Below, one piece after another: positions 56,799-64,000 of a stretch of DNA of 64,000 nt. Position 1 is the stretch's first letter. The number at the start of each line of letters is the position of its first letter. The stretch is from the NCBI RefSeq assembly GCF_001311885.1, contig NZ_BBCE01000002.1, positions 124,001 through 188,000 of the forward strand. Direction: 5' to 3'. Made by a program: the position numbers and the translations under genes. Under the pieces are notes generated by a model that saw only the letters and a list, made by a program, of their open reading frames with translations, was not told the DNA's origin and did no database searches. This DNA comes from Syntrophomonas palmitatica JCM 14374 (GTDB taxonomy: Bacteria > Bacillota > Syntrophomonadia > Syntrophomonadales > Syntrophomonadaceae).

Positions 56799-56908
56799 GG
56801 CAGGGGCGAAAAGCGTAAAAAAGATAAGAGATGCAGCCAAATAGGTAGTTGGTATATATTGCTGAAGGGATTGAGGGTTAAGATCATCTGCCTATTCTCA
56901 CAGCAATA

Positions 56909-56926
56909 TGTTGCGTTTAATCAACA
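56909..56926. promoter_or_regulatory. Activator binding site (UAS) 1
   Basis: TGTTGCGTTTAATCAACA: TGTTG and CAACA arms with 8-base spacing, about 110 bp upstream of the sigma-54 promoter. Confidence 0.65.
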
Positions 56927-57011
56927 TTCAAAGAGGGGATGATTAATAGGAAATGAATAATAAACGCGCCTGGGTCGTAAGGAGAGAAAGAACGTGGTTG
57001 ACAAAACAAGG

Positions 57012-57029
57012 TGTTGCGATAAGACAACA
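57012..57029. promoter_or_regulatory. Activator binding site (UAS) 2
   Basis: TGTTGCGATAAGACAACA: same arms, same spacing and same CG step as site 1, 103 bp (about ten helical turns) further upstream. Weaker half-like sites (TTGACAAAACAA, TTGATAAAACAA) flank it. Confidence 0.65.
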
Positions 57030-57051
57030 AAATGTTGATAAAACAAATCCA

Positions 57052-58431
57052 TTATTCGTTTAGCAGGTCATATTTCTTCATTTTGGCCCAAAGAGAAGTG
57101 CGATGAATGCCCAGTATCTGTGCTGCCTTATTCCGATTCCAGCGCACAGATTTGAGAACATTGGCGATAAACTCCCGTTCGACTTCATCCAGATGCTCCT
57201 GTAAATTCATGCTGGCAGGTTCATGTTTCTGGTTTATGAACCGGGCTGATTCGTTAGGGATATGGTTTATCCTGATGATATCTGATCCCGCATTTAAACA
57301 GGCTCTCTGGATAACATTGCGAAGTTCGCGAACATTGCCTGGCCACTCATAATTTGCAAATGCCTGTAATACGCGCGGGTCGATGCCGGATACGGCGGTT
57401 CCCAACTCATAGTTGCAGGTATTGATAAAATGCTCGCTTAGCAGGGGAATATCCTCCAACCGTTCTCTTAAAGGAGGTATTCTTAAGAGCAGGGCGTTAA
57501 TACGATAAAGCAGATCAGGACGGAATTGCTTTTTTGCCACCATTTCTTCCAGATTGGCGCTGGTAGCACTGATAACCCGGGTGTCAACATAACTGACTTC
57601 AGTTCCTCCCACACGGTCGATTTCTCCTTCCTGCAGCACCCGCAGCAGTTTAGCTTGAACGTGGTTAGGGAGTTCATTAATTTCATCCAGAAATATGGTG
57701 CCGCCATGAGCAAGTTCGAATTTACCAGGACGGCCTCCTTTGCGGGCTCCGGTAAATGCTCCTTCCTCATAGCCAAAGAGTTCTGATTCGCTGAGGTTAT
57801 CTGGAATACTGGCACAGTTTACCCGAATAAAGGGACGGTCACGCCTGGGGCTGGCCTGGTGTATGGCATGGGCGAATAGCTCCTTGCCGGTGCCGGTTTC
57901 ACCGGTTATCAGTACCGGGGCCTTGTTCTTGGCCATTTGTTGAGCATGGCTTTTGGCGTTAACAATAGGCAAACTGGTTCCAACCAGAGCGTCAAAGGAA
58001 TAACGTGCTCCCGAGAGTTTGCGAACCTGCGATTTATAATATTCCAGTTCCTGATCCAGGCTTTTCATACGTTTGGCAAAACTCCGGGCTTCATCCATGT
58101 ATCTGAAAACGCTTACTGCTGCCGCGCCGATGATCCGTCCATTTGATGTTATCGGTACCCGGGTTACAAATACGGTTTCTTTGCCTGCTTCCCATAACTC
58201 GGCGAAAATAGGTTTGCCGGTTGCCAGGACTTCCATCATGCGGCTCTTGGGAAAAACCTCCAGGACATGCTTGCCCTCTACGTCCTCTCTATTAAGCCCG
58301 CATACTTCTGCATAGTTTTCCGTAATTGTAATGATCTGTCCCTTTTCATCTACTATTAAGGCCCCGTCAAAACCATTGAATATAGTGCTGATTATGTCAA
58401 CCGTTTTTTTGGGAATTCTGGCCAGCTTCAT
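57052..58431 (-). CDS. Sigma-54-dependent transcriptional activator with PAS domain
   Basis: A 459-residue activator. An N-terminal PAS sensor (IFNGFDGALIVDEKGQIITITENYAEVCGLNREDVEGKHVLEVFP) is followed by the AAA+ domain with Walker A GETGTGKE, the sigma-54 contact loop GAFTGA, Walker B GGTIFLDEI and the arginine-finger region. A Fis-type HTH ends the protein (NKAAQILGIHRTSLWAKMKKYDL). ATG 58431 follows GGGGGATTGCTTG. Two matching dyads and a sigma-54 promoter lie just downstream in the direction of the CoA-transferase gene, so that gene is its probable target. The PAS ligand is unknown. Confidence 0.92.
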   Translation of the reverse strand: MKLARIPKKTVDIISTIFNGFDGALIVDEKGQIITITENYAEVCGLNREDVEGKHVLEVFPKSRMMEVLATGKPIFAELWEAGKETVFVTRVPITSNGRIIGAAAVSVFRYMDEARSFAKRMKSLDQELEYYKSQVRKLSGARYSFDALVGTSLPIVNAKSHAQQMAKNKAPVLITGETGTGKELFAHAIHQASPRRDRPFIRVNCASIPDNLSESELFGYEEGAFTGARKGGRPGKFELAHGGTIFLDEINELPNHVQAKLLRVLQEGEIDRVGGTEVSYVDTRVISATSANLEEMVAKKQFRPDLLYRINALLLRIPPLRERLEDIPLLSEHFINTCNYELGTAVSGIDPRVLQAFANYEWPGNVRELRNVIQRACLNAGSDIIRINHIPNESARFINQKHEPASMNLQEHLDEVEREFIANVLKSVRWNRNKAAQILGIHRTSLWAKMKKYDLLNE

Positions 58432-58547
58432 CAAGCAATCCCCCTTCATCTATCAGAGGTGTCAGGTTATTACTTAATACATACCATAAAAAAGACTTTG
58501 CCGCAAAAGACAAGCAGATGGTAATAAAATAAAGCGCGATCAAGCGA

Positions 58548-59300
58548 TTAACCGAATAAGCCGCTTACGAAGTCACGGGTCCTGGCCTGTTGCGGAGAGG
58601 AGAAAATATTTTCTGCAGCTCCTGCTTCGATAAGCTGTCCATTTAGAATGAAAACGATTTCGTTTGCAATCCTGCGTGCCTGTGCCAGGTTATGGGTTAC
58701 TATTATTACGCACAGTTCCGATGCCAAACCACGCAAAGTGTCCTCCACCTGTTGTGTTGAAGCGGGGTCAAGACTGGAGCAGGGTTCGTCAAGTAAGAGC
58801 ACCCGCGGTTCTACAGCCAAAACCCGGGCTATAGCCAGTCGCTGTTTTTGCCCGCCTGATAAGTGGGAGGCCGGTCGCTGCAGCCGGTCCTTAACCTCTT
58901 CCCAGAGACCCACCTTGCGCAGGCAGCTTTCTACCAGTTGATCCTGTAAAGCCCGGCGGCGCAAACCATAATAACGGGGCGCAAAGAGTATATTTTCACG
59001 GATATTGAGCGGCAGAGCCACAGGAGTCTGAAAAACCATACCTGCCTGGCGCCGTACGGTATAAGCATCCAGGGCGAATATGGAAGTCTCGAACAAATGA
59101 ATATTTCCGGTGCAGCTGTAGCCGGGTTCCAACTCGGCAGTGCGGTTTATACTGCGCAGCAAAGTGGTTTTCCCACAGCCGGAAGGACCAATTATGGCGG
59201 TAATTGCCTTGCTGGAAAAAGTTAAAGATATGTTTTGCAGTACGTCCTGCTGGCCGTAGCGGCTGCTGAAGTTTGTGATTTCTATGGCTGTGTTTTTCAT
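58548..59300 (-). CDS. pstB: Phosphate ABC transporter ATP-binding protein
   Basis: A 250-residue ATPase of the Pst system: Walker A IIGPSGCGKTTLLRSINR, the PstB-type MVFQTPVALPLNIRENI, signature LSGGQKQRLAIARVLAVEPRVLLLDEPCSSLDP, and THNLAQARRIANE. The family's usual QKPxPFP is here QTPVALP, so a related anion (tungstate or phosphate) importer is possible, but pstS/C/A context favours phosphate. ATG 59300 overlaps the pstA stop. Last gene of the operon; phoU is not adjacent. Confidence 0.88.
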   Translation of the reverse strand: MKNTAIEITNFSSRYGQQDVLQNISLTFSSKAITAIIGPSGCGKTTLLRSINRTAELEPGYSCTGNIHLFETSIFALDAYTVRRQAGMVFQTPVALPLNIRENILFAPRYYGLRRRALQDQLVESCLRKVGLWEEVKDRLQRPASHLSGGQKQRLAIARVLAVEPRVLLLDEPCSSLDPASTQQVEDTLRGLASELCVIIVTHNLAQARRIANEIVFILNGQLIEAGAAENIFSSPQQARTRDFVSGLFG

Positions 59301-60145
59301 CCTGCCTGTTTCCTTTCCTGCCAGCTTCTCAGATAAAGTGCCAGAGCATTTATTAACAACAGTAGTATTAACAGTACCAGAGCTGTGGCATAAGCCTGCT
59401 GCATCGATACATGTTCATTAAAAAGGATATAGAGGTGATAAGGCAGAGCCATGACGGGCTGAAATAGACTTTGCGGAGCAGGAGCCACGATAGCGGCGGC
59501 GGTTACCATGATGGGAGCGGTAGCTCCGGCGGCATAACCCATCGCCAGGAGAAAAGCGGCCAGGATCCCGGGCACAGCCTGGGGAAGAATAATCCGTCGC
59601 AGGCTGTAGGTCTTTGAGACACCGAGAGCAGCAGCTGCCAGGCGGGTTTGAGAATCTACTGCTCCAAGAGCTTCTCGGATAGATACGACTATAACCGGAA
59701 AAATCATTAAAGCCAAAGCCATGCTTCCTGCCAGCAGTGATATGCCCCAACCCAGTCTGACCACACATAGGGCATAAATAAACAACCCGGTTATGATGGA
59801 CGGGACCCCGGCCATACTCTGCAAGAGCAGGTTCATCAACCGGCTGCTTCTTCTCTGCGGACCGTATTCGTTTAAATATATGGCGGCAAAGAGTGCGGGA
59901 AGACCTGCTGCCAGCAAAGCTATAGCCACCAGCCACAAGGTGCCCATTAGAGCAGGCAGGATGCCTCCTTCGCTGCCCAGAGGGGAACCCTGGGGACGCC
60001 CGGTGAGAAAGTCAAGACTTATAAACGAACCTCCCTTATTGAAAAGGTAAAGGATAATACATCCCAGTATTATTAGTACGATAATTGCAGAAAACCATAG
60101 ACCGAGAATAAAAAGTTTATCCCGCAAATACATGTTTTTTATCAA
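59297..60145 (-). CDS. pstA: Phosphate ABC transporter permease PstA
   Basis: A 282-residue permease with six membrane segments. Family motifs: GSFISLDFLTGRPQGSPLGSEGGILPALMGTLWLV, LNEYG, AGVPSIITGLFIYAL, MALALMIFPVIVVSIREAL and RRIILPQAVPGILAAFLLAMGYAAGATAPIM (EAA loop). TTG 60145 overlaps the pstC stop and has GGGGTGA ahead; an ATG at 60133 is an alternative. Confidence 0.92.
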   Translation of the reverse strand: MIKNMYLRDKLFILGLWFSAIIVLIILGCIILYLFNKGGSFISLDFLTGRPQGSPLGSEGGILPALMGTLWLVAIALLAAGLPALFAAIYLNEYGPQRRSSRLMNLLLQSMAGVPSIITGLFIYALCVVRLGWGISLLAGSMALALMIFPVIVVSIREALGAVDSQTRLAAAALGVSKTYSLRRIILPQAVPGILAAFLLAMGYAAGATAPIMVTAAAIVAPAPQSLFQPVMALPYHLYILFNEHVSMQQAYATALVLLILLLLINALALYLRSWQERKQAG

Positions 60146-61040
60146 AAGGGTTTCACCCCTTTTTCGTCCGGCCCCAATAAGCGGTTTATAAATAGATTTA
60201 CCAGGATAACAACCATCATCAAGACTAGGCCTGCAGCAAATAGGGCCTGATAATGAAGGGTTCCAGGTGAAGCGCTGCCCAGTTCCAATGCAATCAAAGC
60301 CGGCAGCGGTTCTCCTTGATTAAACCAGGAACCAGGCATAAGCATAGTATTGCCTGCCATCATTAAAACCGCCATAGTTTCTCCGGCTGCCCGTCCAAAG
60401 GCCAATACCAGCGCAGCATCATACCCCTGCGAGCCGCAGGACACAAAACCTTCACTACATAATAAGGTCTTGATACACCTAAAGCCAGACTGGTATGGCG
60501 ATACTCGGCAGGAATTGATCGAAGCGCAGCTTCACTGTTTGCGGTTATAAAGGGCAAAACCATGATGGCCAGCACTACCGAAGCGGCAAAAAGCGACTCG
60601 CCGCTGGGCAAATCAAAGGAGACTTCAAAAAAGTTTACCAGTATGGAGGCGCCTAGAAAACCATATACAACTGAGGGAATCCCGGTAAGAAGGTTAAGCA
60701 CCGGGCGTATTACAGCCGCCAGCAACCTGGGAGCGAATTCAACCATAAAAACCGCACAGGCAAAACCAAGCGGCGCAGCCAATAGCAATGCCCCGCCAGA
60801 CACCCAAATGGTGCTTACCAGCATGGGAGCAACCCCCACCTGTGGAGAAACTGACAGAGGCAGCCAGGTTTGACCGCTGATAAATTTCCAAACTCCAACC
60901 TTGGTCCATACCGGCCAACTCTCCAGCAATAGGAAAAGCAACAGAGATGCCAGCAATAAAACACAGAACAAGGCGGTAAGAAAAAAGATCAGCCCCAGAC
61001 CAGCATCGGTTTTACAGGACTTATGTTTCAGTGCCGTCAT
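60142..61040 (-). CDS. pstC: Phosphate ABC transporter permease PstC (one-base frameshift near 60437)
   Basis: A permease of about 300 residues, partner of PstA. Seen: FISGQTWLPLSVSPQVGVAPMLVSTIWVS, GIPSVVYGFLGASILV, SVVLAIMVLPFITANSEAALRSIPAEYRHTSLALGVSRPYYVVKVLCPAARRG. Then one base is missing in a G run, and the frame continues YDAALVLAFGRAAGETMAVLMMAGNT. ATG 61040 follows ATGAGGTTACTTGT. A hairpin separates it from pstS, which commonly lets the binding protein be made in excess. Confidence 0.9.
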
Positions 61041-61068
61041 ACAAGTAACCTCATTTAAAATTAAAAAC

Positions 61069-61096
61069 AAGGGGCAGGAAAACCAACCTGCCCCTT
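61069..61096 (-). terminator. pstS-pstC intercistronic hairpin
   Basis: AAGGGGCAGG / CCTGCCCCTT (10 bp), followed on the minus strand by GTTTTTAATTTT. It is a partial terminator or mRNA-stability element between pstS and pstC. Confidence 0.75.
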
Positions 61097-61110
61097 AAGA
61101 GAAGGAGTGA

Positions 61111-62025
61111 TTATTTAGCAGCCTTAATATAGCCCATTTCCTCAACTACAGCCTGGCCCTTTTCCGAGCTAAGATAATCTACGAACAATTTCTCGCGGAT
61201 ATCAAACTTATCTTTGCTCAGTACCAGCAGGGGGCGGCCAATAATGTATCGGCCCGATTTGATATTATCCAGGGTGGGAGCTACGCCATCTACGCTAATC
61301 GGCACCAGTTTATCTGGGTTCTGATTGACCAGCCCTGACGAAACATAACCGATTACGTCAGCGTTATCCATAATCTTGGCTGCCAGGGCGCCCATGGAGG
61401 GAATCTGCTGAGCTTTAGGCGAGATAGGAGTTCCTTTCATAACCGCCTTGTCAAAAACCTCGCTGGCGCCGCCGCCGATATCTCTGACCGCTACTACGAT
61501 TTCTTTATCCGGCAGTTTGGGGTCCAGCTGCTTCCAGCTCGTTATTTTGCCTGAGAAGATATCTTTTAATTCCGCGCTGGTAAGATTAGGTTTTACCTTT
61601 GCCGCAGGGTTCTGCGGGTTGACCGCGATATCCAGAACATCCGAACCTATTTGTACTATTTCTCCTTGAGCAAAGGGGGCTTTTTCATCATCCTTCAAGC
61701 TCTTGGAAACCAGGCCGATATCAAAGGTTCCGTCCTGGGCCGATTTTAAACCGAAGCCCGAACCTCCTGTGGAAACAAAGATAACTATAGGTTCTTCTGG
61801 CAGACTGGCATCTACCTTGTTCCAGGTCTTGAATTCTTCCGTAAAATTATCAGCGCATTTGGCTACTATAGGAGCGAGGGTGCTGGAACCGCCGATCTTG
61901 ATCGAAGTTTTCTGAGGCTCGGCTGGCTGCTTGTCAGCTTCGGGTGTTTGTTGGGTGCAGCCGGATACCAGCAACGCAATTAATAAGGATACGAGCAATA
62001 AACTGATTAGAGACCTTTTCTTCAC
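61111..62025 (-). CDS. pstS: Phosphate-binding lipoprotein PstS
   Basis: A 304-residue periplasmic-type binding protein anchored as a lipoprotein: signal LLLVSLLIALLVSGC with lipobox Cys23. Phosphate-binding loops are GGSSTLAPI, FVSTGGSGFG and RDIGGGASEVFDKA. GTG 62025 is chosen because the AGGGAGG site directly abuts the ATG at 62031 but lies seven bases ahead of the GTG. First gene of pstSCAB; no clear Pho box was found in the 200-base divergent gap. Confidence 0.92.
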   Translation of the reverse strand: MKKRSLISLLLVSLLIALLVSGCTQQTPEADKQPAEPQKTSIKIGGSSTLAPIVAKCADNFTEEFKTWNKVDASLPEEPIVIFVSTGGSGFGLKSAQDGTFDIGLVSKSLKDDEKAPFAQGEIVQIGSDVLDIAVNPQNPAAKVKPNLTSAELKDIFSGKITSWKQLDPKLPDKEIVVAVRDIGGGASEVFDKAVMKGTPISPKAQQIPSMGALAAKIMDNADVIGYVSSGLVNQNPDKLVPISVDGVAPTLDNIKSGRYIIGRPLLVLSKDKFDIREKLFVDYLSSEKGQAVVEEMGYIKAAK

Positions 62026-62232
62026 TATCATTCCTCCCTAATAAATATTTTCCATTTGTATTATAAATAATAAAATGTCAGATTAAAAATAACATTTAGT
62101 AATATATAATTATTGACTCGTATTTTGTTGTTCATTTAATAATTTCTTGCAGTCAGGATATTTATTTTGATAATAATGATCTGCTAGTATAATTTAACAT
62201 GAAGAAATTCACCATTAGGGAGGGCAATCATA

Positions 62233-62757
62233 ATGAAGAAAGGAAATCTCTCTAAAAATAAGAGACCGATTTTTAAAATTGCCAATTCACCGTTGGACTG
62301 GCTGGGTGAATTCCTGGCCCTATTGGGAATTTTGATAATGGCGGGAGCCATAGCCAGGTATTATCCGCAGCTTCCCGCGACTATTCCCACCCATTTTAAC
62401 GGCGCCGGTCAGGTAGACGGCTGGGGAGGCAAAAATACCCTGTTTATGATGCCCGCTCTTGGCATACTGCTTATTTATCTGCCCATGACCATAATGCAAC
62501 GCTTTCCCCAAATCTATAACTACATGTGGGCGATTACAGAGGAAAATGCCCGGGTTCAATACCAGATGGCCCGAACGTTTATGATATGGTTAAAGACTGA
62601 AACCGTCTGGATGTTCACGGTGATTTCCTGGTACACGATTCAGATGGCCTTGAAAAACTACCATCAACCCAACATCAATTATTTCGTTTTCCCTATGTTG
62701 GCGATAATGGCGTTTACCATCGCTTTATATATGTATTTGGGGAATAAAGCGAAATAG
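62233..62757 (+). CDS. DUF1648-domain membrane protein
   Basis: A 174-residue protein with four membrane segments. The DUF1648 signature is YYPQLPATIPTHFNGAGQVDGWGGKNTLFMMPALGILLIYL (near residues 44-84), as in SdpI-type immunity and toxin-resistance proteins, but the second SdpI domain is absent. ATG 62233 has AGGGAGGG ahead. It is divergent from pstS and stands alone, with a terminator-like hairpin at 62861. Function unknown. Confidence 0.8.
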   Translation: MKKGNLSKNKRPIFKIANSPLDWLGEFLALLGILIMAGAIARYYPQLPATIPTHFNGAGQVDGWGGKNTLFMMPALGILLIYLPMTIMQRFPQIYNYMWAITEENARVQYQMARTFMIWLKTETVWMFTVISWYTIQMALKNYHQPNINYFVFPMLAIMAFTIALYMYLGNKAK

Positions 62758-62860
62758 GACAGATACGGCACAATCATGCGGTTAATCTGCACCGTTTATT
62801 GAAGGCTAGGGATTACAGGCCAGGAGAGATGGTACTGGCTTAATGCGGTCGGTTTTAATC

Positions 62861-62885
62861 GAGGGCGGAACCAACGCCTCCTTTT
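62861..62885 (+). terminator. Terminator-like hairpin after the DUF1648 gene
   Basis: GAGGGCG / CGCCTC with one bulge around GAACCAA, followed by CTTTTAAAC. Confidence 0.5.
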
Positions 62886-62954
62886 AAACATTTGATTTTG
62901 AATCTTTGTAATTATATAAAGTGTAATGAATTTGGGGCAAGAACGCCAATTTGC

Positions 62955-64000
62955 CTACAGTATGGGTGACATTAGCCGGAACAGACCTTCCTTGAATCTG
63001 ACGCGCAGAGGTCTGGAAAAATAGACTTCGGGGGTAATTTCTACGCAATCATTAATATCGCGCAGGAACTGTTCGGTTAACTGCTGGCCGATATCCTGAT
63101 CATATATGAAAGCGTTTATTTCGAAATTCAAATCAAAGCTGCGGATATCCAGGTTGGCAGTTCCAACAGTACAAGCAAAACTGTCACATACTATGGTTTT
63201 GCTGTGCAGAAACCCGCGCTGGTACATATAGCAGCGTACGCCCGCTTCCAGCAATTCTCCCACGTATGACAATGAAGCCCAATAAACATAGAAATGATCA
63301 GGTTTGGCAGGCAACATTAACCTCACATCGACACCAGAGAGGGCGGCGATTTTAAGAGACTCCAATATGCTGTTGTCCGGAACAAAATAAGGTGTTTGAA
63401 TATAGACCGTTTGGCGAGCTTTGCTTACAAGTTTGATATAGCCGTTTTTGATGGCTGAATAGGTCAAATCGGGACCGCTGGATACTATTTGTACCGCTAA
63501 GGTGCCTTCTCCCGGTTCGCGTTCGGGAAAGTACTTAATTATCTGCAGCAAGGGATCTTGAGCAGCATACCGCCAATCCAGCAGGAAGCGCATTTCTATG
63601 GCGTCAACTGCGCTGCCCTTAATGAGCACATGACTGTCGCGCCAGTATCCAAAGCGATGTGACAGTCCCAGGTATTCATCCCCGATGTTAAAACCGCCTA
63701 TATAGGCTTCTTTGCCGTCAACAATGCAGATTTTGCGATGGTTGCGGTAGTTAATGCGCAGGTTAATATAAGGCAAAAATGGTTTGAAGAATACGGCACT
63801 TTTTCCTCCGGCCCGATTAAGTTTATGAAAAAAATTGCGCGGCAGGCGTATACAGCCCATTCCGTCATAAAGAAATTTAACTTCTACTCCCTCGCTCGCT
63901 TTTTCAGTGAGCAGTTTCATTACTCTCCGCCCCAGTTTGTCATTGCGTATAATAAAAAATTCGATATGAATATAGTTCTGGGCTGTTTTCAGGCTAGCCA
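62955..64000 (-). CDS. cls: Cardiolipin synthase (phospholipase D family), C-terminal part
   Basis: At least 348 residues are visible; the frame stays open to the right edge, so the start lies beyond the window. Two HKD motifs of the PLD superfamily are present: HRKICIVDGKEAYIGGFNIGDEYLG and HSKTIVCDSFACTVGTANLDIRSFDLNFE. The edge segment (YIHIEFFIIRND) is the usual strand before the first catalytic domain. The enzyme joins two phosphatidylglycerols into cardiolipin at the membrane. The tail RFKEGLFRLMSPIL is typical. Confidence 0.93.
   Translation of the reverse strand, partial: ASLKTAQNYIHIEFFIIRNDKLGRRVMKLLTEKASEGVEVKFLYDGMGCIRLPRNFFHKLNRAGGKSAVFFKPFLPYINLRINYRNHRKICIVDGKEAYIGGFNIGDEYLGLSHRFGYWRDSHVLIKGSAVDAIEMRFLLDWRYAAQDPLLQIIKYFPEREPGEGTLAVQIVSSGPDLTYSAIKNGYIKLVSKARQTVYIQTPYFVPDNSILESLKIAALSGVDVRLMLPAKPDHFYVYWASLSYVGELLEAGVRCYMYQRGFLHSKTIVCDSFACTVGTANLDIRSFDLNFEINAFIYDQDIGQQLTEQFLRDINDCVEITPEVYFSRPLRVRFKEGLFRLMSPIL

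Noticed and set aside
62032..62232. Pho box ahead of pstS
   Set aside because: No pair of TTAACA/CTTTACA-type direct repeats at 11-base spacing could be found in this AT-rich gap.
1..64000. tRNA, rRNA, insertion sequences, CRISPR arrays, toxin-antitoxin or phage genes
   Set aside because: I looked for cloverleaf 3' ends, transposase motifs, regular direct repeats with spacers, and phage or defence motifs in the gaps and found none.

Overview
The window looks like part of the chromosome of an anaerobic, endospore-forming Firmicute, most like the Syntrophomonadaceae/Peptococcaceae type of clostridia. It carries the clostridial sporulation neighbourhood in its usual order (steB-like gene, GT2 and MraY-like transferases, nudF, endoQ, spoIIM, xerD, deoB, pdp, dacF, spoIIAA-AB-sigF, spoVAC-AD-AE). 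It also has anaerobic signatures: 2-hydroxyacyl-CoA dehydratase-type activase proteins, a sigma-54-controlled CoA-transferase, and a b-type cytochrome paired with a ferredoxin. No tRNA, rRNA, insertion sequence or CRISPR array was seen.

Layout. 1-7.1 kb: envelope/housekeeping genes, with a short minus-strand gene (4581-4706) that looks like mciZ, the mother-cell FtsZ inhibitor. 7.4-14.9 kb: spoIIM, xerD, deoB-pdp, dacF and the spoIIA operon, the latter with a clear sigma-H promoter buried in a hairpin. 15.2-20.1 kb: a glycan block (CgeD-like GT2, GDP-mannose dehydratase, GDP-fucose synthase, GT10 fucosyltransferase, second GT2) that separates sigF from spoVA. 20.2-26.0 kb: dodecin, spoVAC-AD-AE behind a sigma-G-like promoter, then three dehydratase-activase-family proteins. 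26.1-30.6 kb: a TPP riboswitch and thiD-thiM-thiE-HAD phosphatase-thiC. 30.7-36.4 kb: a second glycan block (two more glycosyltransferases, a DNRLRE-type protein, a WecC-like dehydrogenase, an epimerase and a methyltransferase). 36.4-43.9 kb: thiamine-binding protein, diguanylate cyclase, two aminotransferases, radical SAM protein with a TetR regulator, AlkD-like protein. 44.2-51.6 kb: lactate permease, UV endonuclease, MerR-cytochrome b-ferredoxin, TrkH-TrkA. 51.8-55.2 kb: ECF sigma, anti-sigma and ABC exporter. 55.4-58.4 kb: CoA-transferase and its likely sigma-54 activator. 58.5-64 kb: pstSCAB, a DUF1648 protein and a cardiolipin synthase cut by the window edge.

How it fits together. The two glycan blocks lie beside core sporulation genes. 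Some of their genes have mother-cell-type promoter motifs, and their products lack secretion signals, so together they suggest a spore-surface glycosylation system containing fucose. The thiamine genes are controlled by one riboswitch and include a phosphatase where thiL might be expected.

Sequence quality. Fourteen genes, including sigF, xerD, spoVAD and pstC, are broken by 18 one-base shifts (17 losses and 1 gain), many in homopolymers. I treat these as probable sequencing or assembly errors, not true pseudogenes, and annotate the joined genes.
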